NCBI RefSeq assembly: GCF_036655075.1
Contig: NZ_JAVVQU010000004.1
Coordinates: forward strand, 1-64,000
Direction of reading: 5' to 3'
Length of the DNA stretch: 64,000 nt
Origin: Holtiella sp036655075
Lineage (GTDB): Bacteria; Bacillota; Clostridia; Lachnospirales; Cellulosilyticaceae
Below are positions 36,889 to 45,372 of the stretch, in pieces (within the stretch, counting starts at the first letter, position 1; each line of letters begins with the position of its first letter). The position numbers and the translations under genes are program-made. The notes under the pieces are model-generated. The model was not told where the DNA came from and searched no databases. It saw only the letters and a list, made by a program, of their open reading frames with translations.

Positions 36889-38175
36889 ATGCAACAATGG
36901 TTTACAGATGCTAAATTAGGAATTTTCATTCACTATGGAATTTACGCTGTAAAAGGCGTATCAGAATCTTGGTCTTTCTATCACAATAGATTAACACATG
37001 AAGAATACTTAGATCAATTAAATGGGTTTACAGCTAAGAACTTTGACGCAGATAAATGGGCAGATCTTATTGAAAAGTCAGGCGCACGTTATGCAGTACT
37101 CACTTCAAAACATCATGATGGTGTGGCGATGTTTGATACACAATATAGTGATTTAAGTGTAGTGAAACGTTCTCCAGCAAAACGAGATATTGTAAAAGAG
37201 TTTAATGCAGCGATTCAAAAAAGAGGCATTAGAACAGGTGTATACTTCTCACTTATTGACTGGTCACATCCAGACTATGCTAGTGTATACCCAGGTGGAC
37301 AAGTACCAGAAGACTTAACAAGTATGAATAAGTACACCGGTCCAACAGATGGTATACAAGATGAAGCAAGGTGGGAAAACTTTATTCAATTTAACCGTAA
37401 CCAACTTGGTGAACTGCTTACTAACTATGGTCAAGTAGATTTACTTTGGTTTGATGGAGACTGGGAAAGAAGTGCGCAGCAATGGGGCTTACCGGAGTTT
37501 AAGACCTATTTACAAAGCTTCAACGAAGATATTATCATCAACTCACGTTTTTGCGGACATGGGGACTACAAAACTCCAGAACAAGGTATTCCAATTACAC
37601 GTCCAGAAGGTGCATGGGAATTCTGTACAACAATCAATAGATCATGGGGTTACCAACCAAGAGATACACACTACAAAACATTAAAACAAATTCTTAGAAT
37701 GTTTACAGACTGTATTAGTATGGGCGGAAATATGCTTTTAGATATTGGACCAATGGAAGATGGTACGGTTCCACCACAACAAGAAGAAATTTTACTTGGG
37801 CTTGGTAAATGGATCCATGAGCATGAAGAAGCTGTATTTGATACAGAAGAAGGCATTATGCCACGTTACTGGGCGGGTGGGAGTACCCTTTCAAAAGATA
37901 AGAAAACACTTTATCTTTTCGTACATGATACACCACAAGAAAGCTTATGCTTAAAGGGGCTTTCAACACCTATTAAACGTATTAGTGTAGTACACTCTGG
38001 TAAAGAGTTAACCCATGTAATTCATGGTGGTGTGCCTTGGTTCAACATCCCAGGGACAACATGGATTAATATTACACCAGAAGATGCACATGAGCATATT
38101 ACGGTTGTAAAGGTTGAGCTTGAGGATGAAATTGACATGTATGGTGGTTCGGGAGCAGTTGTGACACATAACTAA
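36889..38175 (+). CDS. GH29 alpha-L-fucosidase, broad-specificity type, cytosolic
   Basis: This second GH29 enzyme (428 residues) differs in subfamily from its neighbour. It opens at once with the barrel (WFTDAKLGIFIHYGIYAV), then VLTSKHHDGVAMFDT. The nucleophile is Asp189 in LLWFDGDWE, and GGNMLLDIGPMEDG ends the barrel. A small beta-sandwich (~345-428) follows. The acid/base is not obvious from motif, as is usual for subfamily A. Such enzymes take alpha-1,2 or core alpha-1,6 fucose and aryl fucosides. No signal peptide. RBS AAGGAGA before 36889. With GH29-B and GH95 it gives three fucosidases of different linkage preference. Confidence 0.93.
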   Translation: MQQWFTDAKLGIFIHYGIYAVKGVSESWSFYHNRLTHEEYLDQLNGFTAKNFDADKWADLIEKSGARYAVLTSKHHDGVAMFDTQYSDLSVVKRSPAKRDIVKEFNAAIQKRGIRTGVYFSLIDWSHPDYASVYPGGQVPEDLTSMNKYTGPTDGIQDEARWENFIQFNRNQLGELLTNYGQVDLLWFDGDWERSAQQWGLPEFKTYLQSFNEDIIINSRFCGHGDYKTPEQGIPITRPEGAWEFCTTINRSWGYQPRDTHYKTLKQILRMFTDCISMGGNMLLDIGPMEDGTVPPQQEEILLGLGKWIHEHEEAVFDTEEGIMPRYWAGGSTLSKDKKTLYLFVHDTPQESLCLKGLSTPIKRISVVHSGKELTHVIHGGVPWFNIPGTTWINITPEDAHEHITVVKVELEDEIDMYGGSGAVVTHN

Positions 38176-38238
38176 ATTGTTTATAATAGAAGAGAAATGA
38201 ACAACTAGAAATGTTGAACTAGAAAGTAGGCGTAGCAC

Positions 38239-40800
38239 ATGTTAGTAAATAACGAACACAAACAAATTATTGAAGAACGCTTTGAGGCAGTAAGAGAAGC
38301 AGCTAAACATAGAGAAGAGGAGCTCTTTGGTGTACTTAATCAATGTACAGAAGATGAAGCTATTTGTTTAAAATACCTTTATGCCTTCATGCCAGAGCAA
38401 GACCTTGCAAACCATGATGGTGAACTTTTCTTGAAATTTGTAAGACATGCTCTAAAAGTACGTCAAATCGTACCTTGGGGAGATAAGCTTACAGGTGGTT
38501 TATTCTTAAACTATGTACTACAATACCGTATGAGCAATGAAAATGTTGAGTTTTATAAAGATGACTTCTTTGAGGAGCTTTACCCACGTATAGAAGGGAA
38601 AAGTATGAAAGAAGCAGCGCTTATTATCAACTACTGGTGTTTTGAAAAAGCAACTTATCAAACAACAGACTCAAGAACGACTTGTCCACTTACAACACTT
38701 CGCAATGCATATGGAAGATGTGGAGAAGAATCTGTGCTTGGCGTAGCAGCTTTTAGAAGTGTAGGCATTCCTGCAAGACAAGCTTATACACCAAGATGGG
38801 CACACTGTGATGACAACCATGCATGGGTAGAAGTATGGACAGATGGAGAATGGCACTTCTTAGGTGCGTGTGAACCAGAAGCTACACTTGACTCAGGTTG
38901 GTTCCAACTTTCAGCTTCTCGTGGGATGCTTATTCAAAGTAAAGTATTTGCAACTACTGTAGAAAATGAATTAATTACACGTCAAACAGACAGTGCAACA
39001 GAAGTTAATACACTAGACCGTTATGCAGCAACAAAAGAGATTACAGTTACTGTACAAGATGCTGAAGGCAATTTAGTTGAAGGTGCACACGTAAGATTTG
39101 AAGTTGTAAACTACTCAGAGCTATTCCCACTTACAGAGATTGTAACAGATGCTAAAGGGGAAGCTAAGTTTGTAACAGGATTTGGTGACTTAGTAATCTA
39201 TGTACATAAAGATGGCGTTGCAACATACGACCAAATTGATGTACGTTTAGATGATATGCTTACAGTGGTATTAGAAGATAAAGCACGTACACATGGTAGG
39301 GTAGAAACGATTACACTTGTGCCACCAAAAGGTGCATCTCCAGATGAAAATGCTATTGATGAAGCAACACGCAAAAATCATGAAGCATGTCACCAACATG
39401 CGCTTAAAACGAGAAAAGCTTTTGTTGAGACATTCTTTTTAGGTGAAAAAGCAACAGAGTGGGCAAAAGATTTTGCACCTTTTGAAGAAGGTGTAGAAAA
39501 ACACTTAGAGTCTGCGCGTGGAAACTACGAAGAGATTCAAGCTTTCTTCAAAGATGAGGAAACTTACAATCTTCTTGAATACAAGGTAAAAATGCTTAAT
39601 ACTATGAAGACAAAAGATTTATCAGATACAAGCTGTGAAATCTTGAAAGCACACCTTCAACATGCACTACAATTTGCAGATGACTTTGAAGAAGAGACTT
39701 TTGTGAAAGGTATTTTAGCACCTCGTATTGCAACAGAAAAGATTACGCCATACCGTCAAGGATTAGAGGTATTCTTTGATGAAGAGGCAAAAGTTAACTT
39801 TAAACAAAATCCAAGAAGTATTTATGACTATGTAGATGAGTATATTGCAACTGCTACAAGTGCACAAAATGTTTACTTATGTGCACAACCAGTAGGTATG
39901 ATGAAGGTAAGACTTGGACATGTGGCATCTAAAAAGCTTCTCTTTGTAGCTCTTTGTAGAACATTTGGTATTCCAGCTAAATTAAATAAAGAAAATGGGA
40001 ATATGAGTTACTTCCAAAATGGAACTTGGATAGAGATTGAAGTGGGTGTAGCACAAGAAGAAGTTGTGAAAAATAGTACACTAACTTTAAAAGCAGAAGA
40101 TGATACTGTGTATGAATATATGAAAAATTACACAGTAGGTCGTTATGTGGGAGATGTTTACCGTACACTTTACTTAGGGACAGGTGAATGGGTAGATGGA
40201 TCTGTAAGTTATCCAGTAGAAGCTGGGGAGTATCGTATCGTTACGGTAAATAGAGAAGCAAGTGGTACGGTTCATGCAAATCTTTACTATGTTGATGTAA
40301 AAGAAAATGAAACAGTAGCGTTAGGCATCAAGCTTGCTGAAGTAAATAATGCACATCAAAAAGAGATTATTGTAAAAGAAGCGACTTTCATGAATGCAAA
40401 TGGAGATGTATGCGAGCTTTCAGAAGTGACGCAGGATACAAGAAACATTGTAGCCTTCTTAGATGCAGGTGCAGAGCCTACAGAACATCTTCTTAATGAA
40501 ATGATTGAAGCTAAAGAACAATATTTAGAGCTTGAACCAAGTGTTGTACTTGTTGTAGAAGAAGCTAAAGATTTAGACAATCCAACACTTCAAAAGACAA
40601 TAGCAGCGTTACCATTTATCAAAGTGTATGTAGGTTACAATAAAGAGGATTTAACATATCTTTATGAGGACTTTGAAATCTTAGACAAAAAGTTACCATT
40701 GGCGTACGTTATGAACAAACCAATGATAGCAAGTATGGCTATTGCAGGATACAATGTAGGAATTGGAACAATGCTTCTTAAATATTTAGAAGCAAAATAG
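38239..40800 (+). CDS. Transglutaminase-like (PNGase-like) protein with degenerate second repeat
   Basis: This 853-residue cytosolic protein has an active-looking transglutaminase core at ~110-230: Cys161 in AYGRCGEES, His194 in DDNHAWVEVW, and Glu212 in FLGACEPE where peptide:N-glycanases and transglutaminases usually have Asp. The run GRCGE ... FRSVGIPAR ... HAWVEVW ... GACEPE ... SGWF follows the order of eukaryotic cytosolic PNGase (Png1). A carboxypeptidase-regulatory/Ig-like domain follows (~265-345). A second transglutaminase-like unit (~540-680: KLLFVALCRTFGIPAKL, FQNGTWIEIEV) lacks the Cys and His. A C-terminal domain near 750-853 has a thioredoxin-like feel. I infer deglycosylation or trimming of glycopeptides, but the family is uncharacterised as far as I know. 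Last gene of the GH29-GH18-GH29 operon. Confidence 0.7.
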   Translation: MLVNNEHKQIIEERFEAVREAAKHREEELFGVLNQCTEDEAICLKYLYAFMPEQDLANHDGELFLKFVRHALKVRQIVPWGDKLTGGLFLNYVLQYRMSNENVEFYKDDFFEELYPRIEGKSMKEAALIINYWCFEKATYQTTDSRTTCPLTTLRNAYGRCGEESVLGVAAFRSVGIPARQAYTPRWAHCDDNHAWVEVWTDGEWHFLGACEPEATLDSGWFQLSASRGMLIQSKVFATTVENELITRQTDSATEVNTLDRYAATKEITVTVQDAEGNLVEGAHVRFEVVNYSELFPLTEIVTDAKGEAKFVTGFGDLVIYVHKDGVATYDQIDVRLDDMLTVVLEDKARTHGRVETITLVPPKGASPDENAIDEATRKNHEACHQHALKTRKAFVETFFLGEKATEWAKDFAPFEEGVEKHLESARGNYEEIQAFFKDEETYNLLEYKVKMLNTMKTKDLSDTSCEILKAHLQHALQFADDFEEETFVKGILAPRIATEKITPYRQGLEVFFDEEAKVNFKQNPRSIYDYVDEYIATATSAQNVYLCAQPVGMMKVRLGHVASKKLLFVALCRTFGIPAKLNKENGNMSYFQNGTWIEIEVGVAQEEVVKNSTLTLKAEDDTVYEYMKNYTVGRYVGDVYRTLYLGTGEWVDGSVSYPVEAGEYRIVTVNREASGTVHANLYYVDVKENETVALGIKLAEVNNAHQKEIIVKEATFMNANGDVCELSEVTQDTRNIVAFLDAGAEPTEHLLNEMIEAKEQYLELEPSVVLVVEEAKDLDNPTLQKTIAALPFIKVYVGYNKEDLTYLYEDFEILDKKLPLAYVMNKPMIASMAIAGYNVGIGTMLLKYLEAK

Positions 40801-40808
40801 GCATTGAT

Positions 40809-40851
40809 AAACAAAGGGCTAAGGGCACAAAATGCCTTTGGCCCTTTGTTT
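40809..40851 (+). terminator. Terminator hairpin after the transglutaminase-like gene
   Basis: AAACAAAGGGC (40809-40819) pairs with GCCCTTTGTTT (40841-40851), and an inner AAGGGCA/TGCCTTT stem extends it. The T tract is short (tttgtttaatt), so some read-through to the next gene is possible. Confidence 0.65.
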
Positions 40852-40883
40852 AATTCTAGCATAGATTAAAGGGGGCGTTGCAA

Positions 40884-42641
40884 ATGATGGACTTACACTG
40901 TGGATTGGCAAATGAAATGTATAAGTATAGTTATGGGAATTACAACCCGTGGCAAGTACCTTTTGGGGAACAAGAGGATATTCAACTGGTGTGTGGAAAA
41001 AATGATAGAGTAGCCACTCAACTTTTGCTTTATAGCAAAGAAGAAATGATGGTAAGTTTAGAAGCTTCACCAGCTTTTTATAAGGTATATCCAGTGCCTA
41101 CAGTAAGAGTGGAAGTAGAATCATGTATAAAGGGTTTACAAGTCACAACTCAACTGGTGGAGTTGGTAAGGGATGATGATGGAAACTATAAATCAGAAGT
41201 TCTTTTAAGCAAGGGAAAGAAGTTCCAAGAACGATTGAAGGTACAGCCGACTTGGATTGAACTTGCGACAGATGATGAAGTAGAGGCAGGAGAATATAGT
41301 GTGACAGTGAAGGTTTATGTGAGTCATTTGTTACAAGATGAAACGCTCTATAGGACACTTCGAATCAAGTTACGAGTAATGGATGTAAGGGTGCCAAGTT
41401 TGCATGAAGGCAAGTTTTACTTAGATTTATGGCAACACCACACCTCTTTAGCGAGGACTTATGAGGTAGGACTATGGAGTGAAGATCACTTTGCATTGTT
41501 GAAGGACCATTTAAAGGTGCTACAAGAACTTGGACAAAAAGCTATTACTATCATTGCTTCAGACATTCCGTGGTCAGGGCAATGGTCTACTTATTATAGA
41601 ACCAATGCATCAGATACTTTTGAGTACAACATGATAAGTGTGAAGAAGAAAGCTGATGGTACCTTTGGTTATGACTTTAGTGCTATGAACCGTTATGTAC
41701 AAATGTGTTTGGAGATGGGTATAGATGGAGAGATTGAAATCTTTGGGCTTCTAGGTATTTGGACAATGGAAGATGCAGGCTACACAAAAGTGATAGAAGA
41801 TAGCCAAGATGCTATTCGTATTAGATATTTAGATGAAGTGACGGGGACATACTGCTATATTCGAAAAAGAAAAGAACTAGAAGCATATATTCGTGCAATA
41901 GATGAGAATATAGTAGCTAGTGGCTGGTCTCATTTGGCAAAAGTAGTGTGTGATGAACCTAATGACCCAGCACACTTTAAGCATGTGCTTAGTGATTTAC
42001 TAGAACTTATGCCACATGTGCAGTTTAAAGTGACTATTTGTAGTATGCAAACAGTATTAGAAGACCTGCCAGGGGTGAATGATTATGTACTTAATTTGCC
42101 ACTTATTTTGGATAGACCAGACCGTATACAAGTTATTCGTCAAGAAAAGAATGTTAATATGAGTTATTATGTAGCCATTGATCCCAAATGTCCCAATACG
42201 TTTTTAAGATGTTATTTGGCAGAGGCAAGATTCTTGCCTTGGCTTTCTATGTTGATGGACATGGATGGTTTTTTAAGATGGGCAATATGGCTTTGGCCAA
42301 ATGAGCCTTTTGACTTTGAGAGTTATCATTATCAAAAGTTCAAAGCTGGGGGGACACACTTTGTTTACCCAAGTAAAAGAGGCAAGCCACTTTATAGTCT
42401 GAGATATAAAAATTTGCAAAAAGGTATTCGAGATTATCTTATTTTCCAGATGTATGCTGAAGCTTTTGAGGGGAAAGAAGAGGTACATCAGGCAATTAAA
42501 AGCATTATGAAAGTGAAGCAAATAGAAGAGATGGCAGGAAGGTATAGAAAGAATGCTGATGAAGTATTGTCTTTAAACTATTGGGAGTACGAGAAGGTTG
42601 TTAATCAGTTTATGAGTCGATTAGAGACATTAGTAAAATGA
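40884..42641 (+). CDS. DUF4091 / GH123-like putative glycoside hydrolase
   Basis: This 585-residue protein has an N-terminal beta-sandwich domain (~20-170), a TIM barrel with the Asp-Glu pair in KVVCDEPNDPAHF, and a C-terminal DUF4091 module (MDGFLRWAIWLWPN ... GGTHFVYPSKRG ... SLRYKNLQKGIRDYLIF). The DEP motif and layout match GH123-related proteins, so beta-GalNAc or another beta-HexNAc is the likely target. It is quite different in sequence from the DUF4091 gene at 32500. No signal peptide. The ATG at 40884 lies 8 bases after GGGGG; a TTG at 40878 is less likely. It converges with the broken DUF4091 gene on the other strand. Confidence 0.72.
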   Translation: MMDLHCGLANEMYKYSYGNYNPWQVPFGEQEDIQLVCGKNDRVATQLLLYSKEEMMVSLEASPAFYKVYPVPTVRVEVESCIKGLQVTTQLVELVRDDDGNYKSEVLLSKGKKFQERLKVQPTWIELATDDEVEAGEYSVTVKVYVSHLLQDETLYRTLRIKLRVMDVRVPSLHEGKFYLDLWQHHTSLARTYEVGLWSEDHFALLKDHLKVLQELGQKAITIIASDIPWSGQWSTYYRTNASDTFEYNMISVKKKADGTFGYDFSAMNRYVQMCLEMGIDGEIEIFGLLGIWTMEDAGYTKVIEDSQDAIRIRYLDEVTGTYCYIRKRKELEAYIRAIDENIVASGWSHLAKVVCDEPNDPAHFKHVLSDLLELMPHVQFKVTICSMQTVLEDLPGVNDYVLNLPLILDRPDRIQVIRQEKNVNMSYYVAIDPKCPNTFLRCYLAEARFLPWLSMLMDMDGFLRWAIWLWPNEPFDFESYHYQKFKAGGTHFVYPSKRGKPLYSLRYKNLQKGIRDYLIFQMYAEAFEGKEEVHQAIKSIMKVKQIEEMAGRYRKNADEVLSLNYWEYEKVVNQFMSRLETLVK

Positions 42642-42683
42642 GAAAAGCCTATGAAACTTAATCAAAGTTTCATAGGCTTTTCT
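42641..42683. terminator. Bidirectional terminator, perfect 19-bp stem
   Basis: AGAAAAGCCTATGAAACTT (42641-42659) pairs with AAGTTTCATAGGCTTTTCT (42665-42683), loop AATCA. It serves the convergent DUF4091 gene and the leftward sialidase operon. Confidence 0.92.
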
Positions 42684-43711
42684 GTATAGAAATCTATAGT
42701 TGATGAGTTCTAAATCTTCAAATCCAATACGATGACCCTCTAAGCGTGTGCAAGAAATTGCACCACTGAAATGAGGATAGAAAATACCACAGTCTCCGGC
42801 AGGAAGTTGTGATTGGAAGTCATTGTTGTAGTTGGTATACGCCTCAGTATTCATACAAACACAAGATTGTTCATAAGGATTGAATTTGAAGAAGCTACTG
42901 CCCCAATGGAGGAAACCGTCCACTTCATAGAGGGAAGCTACCCAACCAAAGAGTACAGTGCGTAATCTTTCCATATCTAAAAGTCTGTTAAGGTAAGGAC
43001 CGGTAGGTTCTAAACAAGTATAGACCAATACACGCTCACCTTCAGTGATGCGTGTATTGTAGAAGTCCAGGTCTTGTTCATAATCAGCAACGTTAGGGCA
43101 CCAAACGGTATTTTGTCTGCCGTAATGGGCTAATTTGAAATAAGAAGTAATGTGTTCTAGCCACTTATCACTCCATGGTAAGCAGCAGTGTAAGTTAGCG
43201 ACATTATTAAGGTTGATCCAGTTTACATATTTGTGAGAGTCTTTGCCACATTCAGGGACAGATACCGGATAAGCTCCAACTAGAAGTGTGACTTTTCAGG
43301 TAGTCTGACCTATTGTAATAAGGATATCCCATTTTTGCTCAGTATAAGTCTTCACATTAACAAGTGTTCTAAAGGCTACAGCTAGTGATGTTCCTTTAGC
43401 TTGCAATATATTACGCATAGGTTTTAGTGCTTCGTAAATCATAAAAGGTGCCCTTCAGATAGTGTAAGGGTTGTAACGTTTGTCAAAACATTCTGTACGC
43501 GTATGGATGCCTGTGTTTGATTCTACAGGAACAGGTACTAATTCGAAGAATTTGAAATGGTCATAAGGTGTGTGCCAGCGAAGCTGTTTGAGGCGCTATG
43601 TACTTGATAAAACTGTTGGACAGATGAAGCATCTGTATCAGGATATAGAGCATCTAATTCATCAAAAATACCGACTTTAAAATATGAAGTTGTCACTGTA
43701 ATAATCTCCAT
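42684..43711 (-). pseudogene. Broken DUF4091 gene (frameshift, two in-frame stops, lost barrel and 3' end)
   Basis: Reading leftward from ATG at 43711, the frame gives MEIITVTTSYFKVGIFDELD and ends at a stop near 43535. The adjacent frame continues the family sequence (WHTPYDHFKFFELVPVPVES, TGIHTRTECFDKRYNPYTI), then TGA at 43455-43457, then APFMIYEALKPMRN to a second TGA at 43296-43298, then the C-terminal half (VTLLVGAYPVSVPE ... DGFLHWGSSFFKFNPYEQ ... GIFYPHFSG). The catalytic barrel with its Asp-Glu pair is mostly missing: the beta-sandwich runs almost directly into late-barrel sequence. The C-terminal helix runs into the terminator. It is the last gene of the GH33-GH163 operon. A sequencing error cannot explain all the lesions. 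Confidence 0.85.
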
Positions 43712-43731
43712 TAGGTAACGTGAAAGTTTAT

Positions 43732-45354
43732 TTAACTATTAAGTTCTGCTAATGAATCTGTTACAAATTGGTCCACTGTGATTTTCCATTCTTCTACCTT
43801 GTGTAGATCACTTTTACGAGCAATTTGTGCAAAGTGTGCAATGCGCTCAAGTTGTTGCTTGGTAGAGCCATATTTGAGGACAATACCAGCATAGTCAATA
43901 GGAAGGGCTGCAACTTGTACACGTAAAAGTAAGTCTTCATTTGCTGAGACACTTGCTTTAGCACGTTCAAATAACTGAGTATACTGATTAAAAAGTTTTT
44001 TTGTTAAGAAAGTTTTTTTGGCATCTAATGGGCCACCAAAGATATCTAAGCGGTGATTATGTTTTTCTTGTGCATCATGGATAGTCTGAATGTATTCTAA
44101 GATATAAGGTGCAGCGTCTTGGTAGTACCCTTGACAGAAATCTTTCATATGTGATTCTATGTCACAATGTGGATCCCAAGCAAGTTTGGCTAAGAGATAG
44201 CTACGTAGGTCAGACCATTCACCACCTATTTCTCGGTTGCATTGACTAAAGAGGAGTTTAACCTTATTTTTAACGAAAAACTCCATATTTGGTGCCAGTG
44301 TACGTAAGTTAGGGAAGGGGCTGACGAGACTTCTAAATTGGATGTTGTAGTCCCAAAGTGAAACGTTGTCAGAAATACTTGCCCAAAACTCTAGTTCGTC
44401 CTTGCTTTCTTTGCAACTTGGGTCTGTAGAAATAGGAAGACCGCGGTTAGCTTCAATATTGCAGGTCATAATATGTACATTTTTTGCTGGGCGGGTATGT
44501 TTGGGTGGCTTCCTTGTGTACCAGTAGGCTAGGGTAGATATAACTTTGTCTGGAAATTCTGCTGCTACTTGGTTAACAAAGTTGAGGACAGAGCCCATTG
44601 GACTTTCATCATAGGCATCTATCTTTTGGCAATGTTCACAAGTACAGTAGTTGGCATCATCATTTTGACTTACAGACCAGTAGAGACATTCAGGTTTTTC
44701 ATCCATAAATTTTCTGAGATTTTCTATCATTACTTTTCTAACTTCTGGACTGCTTAGACAAGGCTCGCCTTGGGGATGACGCTCTCCTTTAAGTAGAGCG
44801 AAGTATTCAGGATGTTCCTTGAAGTATGTGTCGCTTGGGAGTAAATTTTGGAACGAATGGCACCAAAATCCCCAACCCTCGTGAACTTTACTTTGGGCAG
44901 CTTTGTGTTTTTCGGCAAAAGCTTTGTTTTCAAAGTTTTTGTAATACACTTCACGGTATTCGATGGAAGGAATATAAGCATAAGCCTCTATCTCAAGCGT
45001 TAAGTTAGGTATATGAGGGATATAGTCTACATCGGGTGTGAAATAACGACAACCTATAACTCTTTCTAGGAAGTCATAGATGGCGTAGACAAAAGCTTGT
45101 TCATTTTCAGCAGTAAAGATAAGGGTTGAGTGTCCAAGGTCTTGTTGGACTTCATAAGCGAACCCGTTATGTCCGTATTCGGATGAAACTGCAAAAGCAA
45201 TCGTGTAAGGTAAAGTGGATGAAGTTTCTAGTGTAAAAGGTGTATTGGTGACTTTTGTGAGGTAGTCTGCAAGGAGTGTGGCTGCACGATTGCTAAGTGC
45301 ATCGCTTTGAATGGTGCAAAGTGGTTGCTGATCTTTCGTCATTTCAAAAAGCAT
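43732..45354 (-). CDS. GH163-like (DUF4838) putative endo-beta-N-acetylglucosaminidase, cytosolic
   Basis: This 540-residue protein matches DUF4838, the catalytic domain of GH163, whose Bacteroides members cut the chitobiose core of complex N-glycans. The N-terminal alpha/beta domain (~1-125; AYAVYDFLERVIGCRYFTPD-like region, IYDFLERVIGCRYF at ~90) is the usual companion fold. The family hallmark SVSQNDDANYCTCEHCQ lies near 220, then STLAYWYTRKPP, MTCNIEANRG and FSQCNREIGGEWSDLRSYLLAKL. No signal peptide, unlike Bacteroides members. RBS GGAGG before 45354. It lies 18 bases after the sialidase, so sialic-acid removal and core cleavage are coupled. Whether this clostridial branch has the same activity is not known to me. 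Confidence 0.8.
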   Translation of the reverse strand: MLFEMTKDQQPLCTIQSDALSNRAATLLADYLTKVTNTPFTLETSSTLPYTIAFAVSSEYGHNGFAYEVQQDLGHSTLIFTAENEQAFVYAIYDFLERVIGCRYFTPDVDYIPHIPNLTLEIEAYAYIPSIEYREVYYKNFENKAFAEKHKAAQSKVHEGWGFWCHSFQNLLPSDTYFKEHPEYFALLKGERHPQGEPCLSSPEVRKVMIENLRKFMDEKPECLYWSVSQNDDANYCTCEHCQKIDAYDESPMGSVLNFVNQVAAEFPDKVISTLAYWYTRKPPKHTRPAKNVHIMTCNIEANRGLPISTDPSCKESKDELEFWASISDNVSLWDYNIQFRSLVSPFPNLRTLAPNMEFFVKNKVKLLFSQCNREIGGEWSDLRSYLLAKLAWDPHCDIESHMKDFCQGYYQDAAPYILEYIQTIHDAQEKHNHRLDIFGGPLDAKKTFLTKKLFNQYTQLFERAKASVSANEDLLLRVQVAALPIDYAGIVLKYGSTKQQLERIAHFAQIARKSDLHKVEEWKITVDQFVTDSLAELNS

Positions 45355-45372
45355 GATAATGCCTCCATAAGG

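Noticed and set aside
42684..43028. 132-codon minus-strand frame as a small intact gene
   Set aside because: It starts with TTG in the middle of a longer DUF4091 homology region that is broken upstream; it is the C-terminal piece of the pseudogene.
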